Source: Macrobrachium rosenbergii
Lineage: Eukaryota > Arthropoda > Malacostraca > Decapoda > Palaemonidae
NCBI RefSeq assembly: GCF_040412425.1
Contig: NC_089766.1
Span: forward strand, 48,972,297-49,036,296
DNA: 64,000 bases
Reading direction: 5' to 3'
The stretch's first letter is position 1, and the number at the start of each line of letters is the position of its first letter. The notes under the pieces were generated by a model. It saw only the letters and a list, made by a program, of their open reading frames with translations, did not search any database and was not told the origin of the DNA. Shown here piece by piece: positions 11,699 through 23,844 of the stretch. A program made the position numbers and the translations under genes.

Positions 11699-13319
11699 GT
11701 AATTAGATTGAAGTGAGTGCTGTAATTTACTGAACGTCATGATGATGTTAAAAGCTTTCCTTGTACCCAGGCGCATTCGCTGGTGATAAAGATTCTAATT
11801 TCAGAATCCCAAATTCCTTTCATCTAACACAGATCTACAAAAGGCTTCTTTAACCTTTATAGTGCAAATTTATATTTTCTTCAGTACGTCATCATAATCC
11901 CCTTAATTTTGTCAAATTCAGTGCAAATACTATTGAGTTTCGATGAGAAATATTTCCCAATGTATTTCTAGGTATTGGTTAAGTATTCCATATGAATTTT
12001 ATGATCTACATATAACGAAAAACCTAACCTAATACTTCTATGCTAAATCTAGGAAACATTCAAACACCATGTTCTTCCTAATTTTTTCTCCTAGAGCACA
12101 CATACACACACATATATTATATGTGTATATATATATAAATACATATTGTATATATAACATTTTATCGTTGTATTTGTGCAACAGATGCCGAATACCCATG
12201 CATCCAATGTCTTAGCCAGTCAAAAAATGAAAAGATTAACTGCAGTGTACAGCAAATGAAAGGGAAAATTCCATTCAACATGGTAATATTCCTACTGCAT
12301 ATTAATTGCTTGATGTCACACCTACAACGTTTTTTATCAGTGGATGGCCTATCATTAAAAAAATTTAATTGCCTACAACAATAAGGTCTAATTACGCTCT
12401 TGATGGGGTTTTCTGTCGTGCTAGTTAATTATTTGCACTACGAACAAATATCAGTGCAGGAGCACTAGGGACGAGACCAAGAATTGCAAGTATATGTAAA
12501 TTCCATTTCTTTTACAAAATGCTAAGTTAAAAGTCTTGACGACTATTCAAAAATGAAACCAAAGTGCAGGAGAACTTCACGCTAAAATTCAAGAAACGTC
12601 TATAATTATCATACAGAAGTTAAAAGAAAGTCACTCCGAACAAAATATATACAAATTTGTCAAGTTAAATTTTTAAGTTAAATTCTCCCCTGGTTAAATT
12701 CTCCTTCTCCCAATAAGGAAAAGTCAAGAAAATCCTCTCCCACCCCGTCAGGCATTATTCCACTCAAGAACATTTTTCATATGCCATTTTTCATTTTTTT
12801 TATTTTCATTTGATAACCACCACCAACCAACCCCTGAAAATAAAATCAATAAGAATAAAAACTCTTGCGCAACATCTAGCATTTTAGCATCCTTCAAAAT
12901 GAAAAACGATGATCAAGGTAATTCTCAAATATACATAGAAAATTAAAGTTCGTTTCCAGCATACGAAAGGCGCACAAAGAGGTCAATTATTTACACATGT
13001 ACTCAGGACATTAACAAAGTAGAAACGAGCAGTTTCGTCAAATACTGTCTCCATCATGACTTATGACTGACAGCCAAATACTGCCTGTATCAGACTTCTG
13101 ACTGACAGCCAAACACTGTCTGTATCAAATTTCTGACTGACAGTCTCCCGAAGTTCGTAATCGCTGGAAAATAAAGGCATCGTTTGTCGTTATGCAAAAG
13201 GATTTGACTTCAGGCAGGGCTAAATACAGTTACCAGTAGGATTTAACATGAACGCGCAGTCCAATCAGTCTTGCCAGAGCTCAATTCAATCCCACCTTCC
13301 ATATCCTGAAACCGACAAT
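11699..13319. other. Unique AT-rich intronic/intergenic stretch
   Basis: No gene or dispersed element recognised. It holds a short CA/TA stretch at 12100-12150 and a three-copy, 38-40-bp repeat around TTCTGACTGACAGCC at 13060-13145. Confidence 0.7.
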
Positions 13320-13595
13320 ATCTGTATCTGGAGAAGTTCAGGCAAAACTGCAATGCATTACTACCCTAATACTCTTCTTCTTGAATTTTAATACATTTTT
13401 ATCTATTTCTCTTTTAATTATTTATTTTTAATAAGTGAGATCTCTTCTTTCTGTATTTCCCTTTACCTCCTCTTACTTCTTCCTAATGAACACCATCATA
13501 TTCTTCGGAATGAATTTCAAGTCAATGGCCCCCTTTTGGTGGGCTTGTTCTATATGAATGGGTTTCATCTGCTGAATAATAATAATAATAATAGT
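13320..13595 (+). mobile_element. LINE-like 3' tail with (AAT)n
   Basis: AGTTCAGGCAAAACTGCAAT, TACTACCCTAATACTC, ATTTTAATACATTTTTATC, TCCTAATGAACACCATC, CATCTGCTGAATAATAAT. This is one of the longer copies and shows the 5' part of the shared segment. Confidence 0.78.
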
Positions 13596-13649
13596 AATTA
13601 CGCAGTAGAGTTAATTGGATACCGGAGCTGTAGGTTATCTACTCGGAAA

Positions 13650-14142
13650 GTGCGCATTCATATATCGCTAAACCGTGAGTAGCCATTTTAGGAGCAATAA
13701 ATGGCGTTGTGGAAGAAGACGTACACCACAGGAGATCAGGGCAAATGTACCGAGGTTCTCCCTCTCCCCCCCCCCCCCCCCTCTCTCTCTCTCTCCTCCA
13801 CCCAGCCAGCCTCGACTCCCTCTTTGCTGTTTATAACGATAGGTATGTCCCGAACTACTGGCGTTCCTCTCCCCAATTACTCCCTTTCGATCCCTCTCTC
13901 TCCTCAGTGTTTCGCATAAAGTGGAGGCGTGTTCGATCGGTGCCAGAGGAGAGCGGAGAAAGCTCTCCCAAAAAAGTGCGCCCCGTTTGAAAAGGACGGG
14001 CGGTCGGCACGAAACGTATTTCATTATCATCTGGATGCTACTGGTCTCGTTATAGTTCGATGCTGATAATCTCGACATTCCGATGTGGGCGATTGTCTGA
14101 CCGACACTGACGCCTCGGCCACGAACTTTCAATAGCTTGCAG

Positions 14143-14191
<49 letters not shown>

Positions 14192-14560
14192 TACAAGAGA
14201 CCCGCACTGCCTCCCAAATGTAAGTTCAGGCTCCATGCGAGGATCCAGCTATAGCGCGTAGCATCAACGCATGGACGGAACAGAGAAAACGAAGTGACTG
14301 TGAATAGTTTGTGAATCATTTCAATTCGACTTGCTTGCAGTGTTAAGCCACAAGCACCGCAGACGCGCTCGCGGCGACAGGAAGTGCTTCCTATACATCT
14401 TTTTATGCCAAATCAAACCGCGCACGACCAGGCGCGCGCGTGTGCTGCAGTTTCCATCCACAGTCAGCCACCTACAAATGATCGCTCGTCTCTGTAATTT
14501 AGACGACCGCCATCTGTGAGACTGCAGCCGTTCCTTTTGAGGAGAAGTTTCTTAAGAGGT
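13650..14560. promoter_or_regulatory. CpG-richer unique stretch, possible regulatory region or untranslated exon
   Basis: Unlike its AT-rich flanks it contains many CpG and GC words (GCAGACGCGCTCGCGGCGAC, GCGCGCGCGTGTGCTGCAG), C and CT runs at 13768-13795 and 14143-14190, and an ETS-like ACAGGAAGTGC. An acceptor-like CTCTCTCCTCAG ends at 13907. No open frame looks protein-like. Function is inferred only from composition. Confidence 0.3.
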
Positions 14561-14769
14561 CAAAACAAACGCAAACACTCGCTCAGAGAAGAAACAAAGA
14601 TGTGTGGATAGTGACCCGCTTTCTGGCCATTCGCGAAGATACAACGCGTGAAATACAGAGGTGAGGTACTCGTTGTATGCAGGGGTTGAGGGGTCAAACG
14701 GTGTTAATATAAGACATCTGTGTAGGTAAATGGAATGACTGGTGCTTAGGAAGTCAACAAATTTAAGGA

Positions 14770-16905
14770 TGCAATGGAATGTGCAATGAGATCGAATGTT
14801 ATATGGGAGGCATGGAATGTGCAATAAGATCGAATGTTATATGCGAGACATGGAATGTGCAATGAGATCGAATGTTATATGGGAGAAATGGAATGTGCAA
14901 TGAGATCGAATGTTATGTGGGAGAAATGGAATGTGCAATAAGATCGAATGTTATATGGGAGACATGGAATGTGCAATGAGATCGAATGTCATATGGGAGA
15001 CATGGAATGTGCAATAAGGTCGAATGTTATATGGGAGACATGGAATGTGCAATGAGATCGAATGTTATATGGGGACATGGAATGTGCAATGAGATCGAAT
15101 GTTATATGGGAGAAATGGAATGTGCAATGAGATCGAATGTTATATGGGAGACATGGAATGTGCAATAAGATTGAATGTTATATGGGAGACATGGAATGTG
15201 CAATGAGATCGAATGTTATATGGGAGACATGGAATGTGCAATGAGATCGAATGTTATATGGGAGAAATGGAATGCGCAATGAGATCGAATGTTATATGGG
15301 AGAAATGGAATGTGTAATAATTTTTAATGTTATATGGGAGACATGGAATGTGCAATGAGATCGAATGTTAGGGAGACATGGAATGTGCAATGAGATCGAA
15401 TGTTATATGGGAGACATGGAATGTGCAATAAGATTTAATGTTAATGGGAGAAATGGAATGTGCAATGAGATCGAATGTTATATGGGAGACATGGAATGTG
15501 CAATAAGATTGAATGTTATATATGAGAAATGGAATGTGCAAAAAGATTTAGTGTTATATAGGAGAAATGGAATGTGCAATAAGGTTCAGTGTTATATGGG
15601 AGACATGGAATGTGCAATGAGATCGAATGTTATATGGGAGGCATGGAATGTGCAATAAGATCGAATGTTATATGCGAGACATGGAATGTGCAATGAGATC
15701 GAATGTTATATGGGAGAAATGGAATGTGCAATGAGATCGAATGTTATATGGGAGACATGGAATGTGCAATAAGATTGAATGTTATATATGAGAAATGGAA
15801 TGCAAAAAGATTTAGTGTTATATAGGAGAAATGGAATGTGCAATAAGGTTCAGTGTTATATGGGAGACATGGAATGTGCAATGAGATCGAATGTTATATG
15901 GGAGGCATGGAATGTGCAATAAGATCGAATGTTATATGCGAGACATGGAATGTGCAATGAGATCGAATGTTATATGGGAGAAATGGAATGTGCAATGAGA
16001 TCGAATGTTATGTGGGAGAAATGGAATGTGCAATAAGATCGAATGTTATATGGGAGACATGGAATGTGCAATGAGATCGAATGTCATATGGGAGACATGG
16101 AATGTGCAATAAGGTCGAATGTTATATGGGAGACATGGAATGTGCAATGAGATCGAATGTTATATGGGGGACATGGAATGTGCAATGAGATCGAATGTTA
16201 TATGGGAGAAATGGAATGTGCAATGAGATCGAATGTTATATGGGAGACATGGAATGTGCAATAAGATTGAATGTTATATGGGAGACATGGAATGTGCAAT
16301 GAGATCGAATGTTATATGGGGGAGACATGGAGCAATGAGATGGAATGTTATATGGAGAAATGGAATGCGCAATGAGATCGAATGTTATATGGGAGAAATG
16401 GAATGTGTAATAATTTTTAATGTTATATGGGAGACATGGAATGTGCAATGAGATCGAATGTTAGGGAGACATGGAATGTGCAATGAGATCGAATGTTATA
16501 TGGGAGACATGGAATGTGCAATAAGATTTAATGTTATATGGGAGAAATGGAATGTGCAATGAGATCGAATGTTATATGGGAGACATGGAATGTGCAATAA
16601 GATTGAATGTTATATATGAGAAATGGAATGTGCAAAAAGATTTAGTGTTATATAGGAGAAATGGAATGTGCAATAAGGTTCAGTGTTATATGGGAGACAT
16701 GGAATGTGCAATAAGATTGAATGTTATATAGGAGAAATGGAATGTGCAAAAAGATTGTGTTATATAGGAGAAATGGAATGTGCAATAAGGTTCAAGGTTA
16801 TATGGGAGACATGGAACATGCAATAAGATTGAATGTTATATAGGAGAAATGGAATGTGTAATAAGACTGAATGTTATATGGGAGACATGGAATGTACAAC
16901 AAGAA
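14770..16905. repeat. 38-bp minisatellite array
   Basis: About 56 copies of a unit that reads GAATGTTATATGGGAGA then CATGGAATGTGCAATGAGATC. Variants: GACATGG/GAAATGG/GGCATGG, AATGAGATC/AATAAGATC/AATAAGGTC, and CAAAAAGATTTAG. Variants recur in the same order about 1,093-1,095 bp apart. Open frames (Met-Gly-Asp-Met-Glu-Cys) shift between units and are not coding. Confidence 0.95.
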
Positions 16906-19170
16906 TTAATGTGCAATTTGTGGAAATCTACCGCTAAAAAAGAGATAATCCATTTGGTGAATAATTACACGAAGCGAGAACATCCGACAAACCACGGAAT
17001 TATCATAGTTCACAAACACTCCGCGTTATTTAATGTTCCCTCACAAATTCTAGGATGCCTTCGTATTCTTCACCGAATGCACGGCAGTCACTAGCAGAAA
17101 GATATTCACCATACATAGTCATGACCACAATCCGCTAAATCTCAAAGGACACCCACAAAAACCTAAGTAAAGTCAGTTCATCCATTTTCTGGGTACATTA
17201 CGAACTCACACCATCACCAGGATGCCATACAACAATATTACAAACTTTAATATATTTTTCACATACGCGGATTATGATTCTATGCTGTAAATAAATGATT
17301 TAGACTCCCCAGTCCCCCTCTTTAAAAAATAACTTTATTTATCCAGTGTTAAAGTTTTCGGCCTCAGATCGTGAATATGTGAGTCATCCGGCCAATCAGC
17401 TTGAAGCTGTGACATCACTATCTGAAACACATGACCTTTACTGGCCAATCGTGTGGCGAGGTCTTGAGTGCACTGTGAATACGGCTAATTTATTTTTTTT
17501 TTTTATGTATTTCATTCGTGTGTCTAGGTTAATTATAAATTTTGTTACGGAGGGTTTTAAGAGATTCAAAGCCTCTAAACCAGTTACGATGCAATGGCCA
17601 GGGTTAGGTTAGTTTAGGATGTGTAGATATGCTGAGACGTATTTTGATGCTCATTTTTTTTTATAGTCTCCTCATAAGGGATGTTTCTTCCAAACTCAAA
17701 CGCTATATATTTCCAACGAGAAAAAGGAGAAAGTTCGTTAAAATCATACGAAAAACAAGTGTTATCATTATTAGTCACCACAGATAAAAAAAAACTTTTA
17801 TCATCAAACCAACATTGGTCACCATAGCTGAAATTACGTAACCTGAAAAATGACAAGACAACTTCTAATACAAATTCTGCATTAAACGCTTATCATAAAT
17901 GTACGTTTATACAGTCGACACATGTGTTAATCATTCTTGGCAGAAATAACCCAAATCAAAATAGCACAAAATAATAGAGAAGTTACAAAAGTAGGAAAAA
18001 CTCATATCAAAGTGTCTATATTTCAAGGGGTATCCCTCCTTCTCCAAACAGCCTAAAAGAACCATTTATAATAAAAATCAAATTTTAAGTACCTTGGAGA
18101 AGAATATCTGAACATTCATTTATGGAGGTTTGAAAAATGAACAATTTTTCCTTATTCTTTTTCGTACTAGATTTGAGAATCTATCCATCGAAAGATGAAT
18201 TTTGTGATTAATTCGTGAACCTCGCATCTTAACAAAACCTGACGAATTAATATTAACAAATGAATGACAGCTAATAATACATTTATGATGACATGTTAAA
18301 ATTCACGTACCGATCTTCTCATAACACCTTGACCTCACGTGCCAATAATAGCAGTTTTATCTACCTTGTTTTTCACCCTTTTCATCAAAATTTATATATA
18401 CATTTTTTCTTCACTTTTTCAAACCTGCTTCCCGGCTGTTATCACGATAATTTATTTTTTGTCCTTTTATTTATTTTCTTGTTTGTTTTCATATCTTTAT
18501 CAAGACCACTCGAAACCGGTTAAGCTTGAGTGTTCAATAGTGCGGAATGGTCACGATAGCTGATGAGCGCGGCAAGGTAGGAAAGATAGGTTGTTTTTGC
18601 TTTTAAGTTTCTGAATGTCCAGTTAGATTTGTATCTTCTAATACACTAAGGATCTAATTCCTATTTCGCTGAACGGAAAGGTCAGACCTGAAGCGGTTTT
18701 AATCATTATCGTTACTAAATATGTGGCCAGTTCATAGCTTATTTGAAGGACCGTTTCTAAGTATTTAATTCCACATCAATATAAGAAGAGATACATTTTT
18801 TAAGCTTTATCATAGAAGAGGCCGGTTCTTTTTTTAAATAACTTAATCCCACAGAGACTGTGAAAATGAACAAATACAAAACGAAATTATTCACCGTTAC
18901 TCGAAAAATGTTACTTGAAAAATAATCTCATTTGGATAACAAAATGGAAAGCAAAAAAAAAAATAAATCAGACGCATATTCTGAGTTAATTTTTTTAAAG
19001 AACGTCGAAAAAAGAGGGTGACATTTCAGTGGCTGAGGCTGAACTTTTCCTCAGAAATTCCTTAGTTGCCGAAAGGTCAATTATTGGTCGTTTCTGAGTT
19101 GTTCCTTTCTATTCGTTAGTTGATGTTTACTGATGTTTGTCGAATCTCAGTCAGCATTCGAAAGCCATTC
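16906..19170. other. Unique stretch
   Basis: No repeat family or gene recognised apart from a possible regulatory cluster at 17380-17448. Several short open frames lack protein-like features. Confidence 0.65.
17380..17448. promoter_or_regulatory. Possible enhancer/promoter cluster: AP-1, CRE-like and two CCAAT boxes
   Basis: TGAGTCA (17380), CCAAT (17392), TGACATCA (17410) and CCAAT (17444) fall within 70 bp in otherwise plain intron. Motifs are exact or near-exact matches to established consensus sites. Each is short and could be chance, and no TATA box or start site is evident. Confidence 0.25.
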
Positions 19171-19177
19171 GTTTAGG

Positions 19178-19181
<4 letters not shown>

Positions 19182-19230
<49 letters not shown>
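19182..19230. repeat. (CT)n microsatellite
   Basis: About 48 bp of CT. 19231-20345 is unique with no visible feature. Confidence 0.95.
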
Positions 19231-19232
<2 letters not shown>

Positions 19233-20345
19233 GTTAACTGATAAAAACGCAATGCTAAAGATTTGTTTTATCAAGGAATAAATGTCATAAAAGAACCTTG
19301 GAACAGTGGCTATAAGCTTTATACCAGAGGACACAAACACACAATTATCCTTAGACAAATAAGCCACTTCGACATTCAAAATTCTATACTGTCACAATTC
19401 AAGTTTCTTGCCAATGATTCCTTATGAATATTTAAGCAAGAAACAGAAAGAAGAAGTGAACGAAATTCAAATAAAAACGTGAAATGAAAAAATTCCATTT
19501 GCAGAACACCAGAGGTCAGCTGTTCAAGATAAGCGCCTATTGTCGACCTTAGAGGCAGTGACACACATGATATTATCTTATCAGGTCATCCAAGTTTTCA
19601 AGTGATTTTTCTTTTTTTTAGTATTAAATAACAGACAACAAACACGCATTACTGTTTGTTCCCATCGTAAAAATGAGGCATATAAATTTCGCGGAAAATG
19701 CATTAAGTTGCATGTCAACATATTATGAGCTTCTTAAAGGCGAGCTCTCTAATAGAACGATGTGTGGACAAAATATTCACATTAGGTTTATTCTGCAACT
19801 GTAATGTTGAAATATTTTATGAAATATTTGATACACATATTTCTCAAGTCGCAATTTGACGAGTACTCCATTTTATACTGCCGAATATATTCTGACAAAA
19901 AATTTTCTCTCACTTTTCTATAGCGATTTTCTTGTAAAAAAAAAAAAAAAAAGTCTTGGGAGAGGACATTAGCAGTCTGGACCCTTTTCCTGATAACCTT
20001 ATTGTGCTCTGTCGACTTAACCAATGAACTGTGTACGTGGTTGTCAGTCGGCTGAAATGGGTCGTAGCAACAGCTGACATACAAGTACAATTACTTGTAG
20101 ATTTAGTTCCACTCCTCCGGGAGATAGGGATGGGGGATTTTTAAACGGTGTCAGACCGATGTTAAAACGATACAAAAATGGCAAACTCTGTATCCTTGCT
20201 ACGTGTAAACAGTGAATTAAGCTTTTCTGAGGCTAATAGACACTGATTCATTGGATAAGAAGCTTAGTGATTCAATAGTTTTTTTTCTCTCTTTCTCTTT
20301 ATAAGTTAACGCACTAACATTACAGCACTCACTCCAATCTAATTA

Positions 20346-20750
20346 CAACAAGTAAAAAATGCGCCGAAGTTTCTTCGGCGCAATCGAGTTTTCTGTACAG
20401 CTGCTACACCGTATAATGAAGGTCACCGAAAATACATCTATCTTTCGGTGGTCTCGGTATAATGCTGTATGAGCCGCAGCCCATGAAATTTTAGCCACGA
20501 CCCGGTGGTGGCCTGTTCTATATCGTTGCCAGAACCACGATTATGGCTACCTTTAACTTTAAATAAAATAAAAACTACTGAGGCTAGAGGGCTGCAATTT
20601 GGTATGTTTGATGATTGGAGGGTGGATGATCAACATACCAATTTGCAGCCCTCTAGCTTCAGTAGTTTTTAAGATCTGAGGGCGGACAGACAAAGTGCGG
20701 ACGGACAGACAAAGCCGGCCCAATAGTTTTCTTTTACAGAAAACTAAAAA
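20346..20750 (-). mobile_element. Multi-hairpin (foldback) element
   Basis: Complement of the 11261 copy: from AACAAGTAAAAAATGCGCCG to CTTTTACAGAAAACTAAA. All hairpins are retained. Confidence 0.78.
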
Positions 20751-20868
20751 TAGTGTCGACAAATCACAGTACCTTGAAAAGATAAAAAAGCGTATCATAT
20801 CACTTGCTGTCTCTTAATGCTGTGCCTGGGGCAAAGTAGAGAAATTACGAAAAGATAGATACTGCAAG

Positions 20869-21143
20869 CAATGCACTGTGGGCATTACCTAAGGTTCTTT
20901 GCAGCGTCCCTTCGGCCCCCAGCTGCAACCCCTTTCATTCCTTTTACTCTACCTCCGGTCATATTCTCTTTCTTCCATCTTCCTTTCCACCCTCTCCCAA
21001 CAACTGATTCATAGTGCGACTGCGAGGTTTACCTCCTATTACACCTTTCAAACCTTTTTACTGCCAATTTCCATTTCAGCGCTGAATGACCTCGTACGTC
21101 CCAGCGCTTAGCCTTGGGCCTAAATCCTATATTCTATTCTATT
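20869..21143 (+). mobile_element. SINE-like element, 5'-truncated
   Basis: Starts at GCAATGCACTGTGGGCATTA and continues to CCTATATTCTATTCTATT. It lacks the first ~40 bp. 21144-21468 is unique. Confidence 0.78.
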
Positions 21144-21468
21144 ATATCAGTCACACTTCATTCACTTCTGATATATACTCGTTTGAAGGCAATGAAATCG
21201 ATTAAGATGACACCAAAGACCCGACTCTCATCCAAATGTACAGTTCACATTTTCTTGAACATTGTATCCTTGCGAAAAGGGACGCAGGATGTACCCCAAA
21301 ATAATGTCCCATATAACCTTGTAAGTTTGTTGGTCTAATATTTTTCCGTAATTTTTACCGTTCCCAAAGGACAAAAAGAACGAGCCGAAGACTGATATAT
21401 TCGTCTGGTCAGATGTGAAAAGATAAACCAAAGTTATAATAACAGCGAGTCCAGAAAAATGCTGATAT

Positions 21469-21725
21469 TACCGCCCTAATGGTGTTCTCCTTTCATTTTA
21501 ATACACCTTTATCTATTTATCTATTTATTAATTTATTTTTTTTTTTATTTTTTAACAAGTAAGGTCTCTTCTTTCTTTATTTCCCCTTACCTCCTCTTAC
21601 TTCTTCCTAATGAACTCCACTTTCCTTGGGAGTTTGAATTTCAAGTCGGTGGCCCCTTTGGTGGGCTTGTTCCATATGAATAGGTTTCATCAACTGAATA
21701 ATAATAAAAATAATGATAACAATAA
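21469..21725 (+). mobile_element. LINE-like 3' tail with impure (AAT)n
   Basis: CGCCCTAATGGTGTTCTCC, TTAATACACCTTTATC, AATGAACTCCACTTTCC, TTCAAGTCGGTGGCCCC, CATCAACTGAATAATAAT. 21726-22116 is unique. Confidence 0.75.
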
Positions 21726-22116
21726 TAGCCAGATATTAAAATATAAAACAATAATAATAAGACTGCGTCCAACTCATGACGTTCTCACGCCTCTGCGTGA
21801 TGACCTGGGCTGCTTTCCAATCGAAGCTCCAGTATATACGAACAACTTTCCCAAAGGGTCTTAGAGAACCGTTCCTTTCCTCCCCTAGAACATCTCGGTT
21901 CCCTTATCAGCCAAAGATTATCTCGGGTGATTAGCAAGGCCCTGATACCGAAGGGACTGCATACGGTCAGCTGTTCGAACAGAACTTCGAGAGACTGGCT
22001 TAACTTTCTGTTTCTAAAGCGACATGCGTGGACTTTGAATTTCAAGTTCGTTCTAGAAATATTCTTAAATATTATTTGTGCATGAAAATGAATATTCCTA
22101 CATTAAGAAATGTTCA

Positions 22117-22309
22117 TAGTAGCATGCGTCTTCGAATGGAGAAACAAACGGTTATGTATATGTACGTATATATTTAAAAATAAATCTGTACAGAGAGTTC
22201 TCGGGAATCTGTTCGATTCCCCTTTTCAATCGAACAGATTCCCGAAAGCTTCTGTACGGATCTGTCTTTAAATATACGTACATAACATAACTGTAGATTT
22301 GTTTCTCTA
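22117..22309. mobile_element. Palindromic MITE-like element, copy A
   Basis: Outer arms GGAGAAACAAACGGTTATGT and ACATAACTGTAGATTTG, then TTTCTC. Inner arms TCGGGAATCTGTTCGATT and AATCGAACAGATTCCCGA around a CCCCTTTTC centre. The left edge TAGTAGCATGCGTCTTCG is shared with the 33373 copy. 22310-22690 is unique. Confidence 0.75.
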
Positions 22310-22699
22310 TTCCTAAATTGCTATCCAAATTGTGTAAACTTATTTATTTATAGCGAAGTGTATACCCCAAGAAGTAATATCCCGATATACCTCTCAAAGT
22401 GTTTATAACACAATATACCCCATAATATCCGGATACACCTCTCACTTTCTAGTTTTTTTAAACTATCAGATTCGCCTTTATCGACAAGACCTTTGGGATT
22501 CGAAAGCAAATGGATTTAGCATAAAAAAAAACTTAACTGATTCAAGTGAATTTCGCGCATTCCGGATCACAATAGTTTAAAAGGTCTTAGCACTGAAGTA
22601 TTACATACAGAAAATAATGAATGAAACTACAAAATGAGTCAACTTATATACCGATGGTTACGCAAAGGTTACGATTATACTTCATCTAATGTTTTATCA

Positions 22700-22830
<131 letters not shown>

Positions 22831-23277
22831 CATTAGCAAGATTTTAGACAATTGCAGTGAACGTCAAACAACTTCCACATTTCTTCCAATGTAAACTAAT
22901 TACGTATTCACACAATGGCATGCACACAAACAGAAGCTTTATAAACAAACGCAGTATATATATTAATAAAATAAGAAAACAACCATCGATCATTACGAAA
23001 ATCCCATTACAAAGAGATCTGGCTCAAAGGTTTTCAAGACCTACAAATCCAGTGTGTGTGTGACTCATGGTCAGGTCAAGGTCGCATGAGGGGGAGTAAG
23101 GGGCTTGATACGGGATCCCATGGTTCGTAGGTGCAAAGCCAGTGGTCTACTGGACCATTTACCCTACCATAAACGCGACATTGCTAAGTAACCGGGGACT
23201 GTTGAAGGATCAGTATTCACAACTAGTTCCAGGTATCTTCTTAGTAAGGGAGATGTATCCTATACAAGCGACAGGTC

Positions 23278-23359
<82 letters not shown>

Positions 23360-23400
23360 TACATACATACATACATATATGTACACGTACATACATACAT
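23278..23400. repeat. (TA)n then (CATA)n
   Basis: About 75 bp TA followed by CATA repeats. Confidence 0.95.
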
Positions 23401-23496
23401 CTATGCATACTTATAGATTATGGTTTTACTCTCATTCATATCATTTATATATATGCACGCAAGTATTCATATACTGAAATATAATAATTATATGTT

Positions 23497-23660
23497 CCCC
23501 GTAGGGGGTAATGTCGTCAGTGCACACCTCACGCGGTGCACTGTGGGCATTACTTAAGGCTCTTTGTAGTGTCCCTTCGGCCCCCTATAGCTGCAACCTT
23601 TCCCATTTCTTTTACTGTGCCTCCGTTCATATTCTCTTTCTTCCATCTTACTTTCCTTAA
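23497..23660 (+). mobile_element. SINE-like element, 3'-truncated
   Basis: Begins CCCCGTAGGGGGTAATGTCG and stops at CTTACTTTCCTTAAG, where the CT-rich tandem array takes over. The tail half is absent. Confidence 0.75.
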
Positions 23661-23689
23661 GAGTTTTCCTTCTGCGTTAGTCAAGATGA

Positions 23690-23729
23690 CCTTCCCTGTC
23701 TCTCTCCTTCCAGGAATTAAGATGTCCTT

Positions 23730-23781
<52 letters not shown>

Positions 23782-23798
23782 TCCAGGAATTGAGATAT

Positions 23799-23844
<46 letters not shown>

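Noticed and set aside
13668..14207. 179-codon minus-strand frame
   Set aside because: Begins in a GA repeat (Arg-Glu run) and includes G/GA low complexity; no recognisable domain and no splice support.
14986..16731. Met-Gly-Asp-Met-Glu-Cys frames as a repeat protein
   Set aside because: 38 bp is not a multiple of three and frames start and stop with indels between units.
14770..16905. CRISPR-like array
   Set aside because: Units are contiguous with no unique spacers, and the genome is eukaryotic.
22193..22262. tRNA T-arm-like GTTCGATTCCCC
   Set aside because: It is the inner arm of a palindrome; no acceptor stem or anticodon arm fits.
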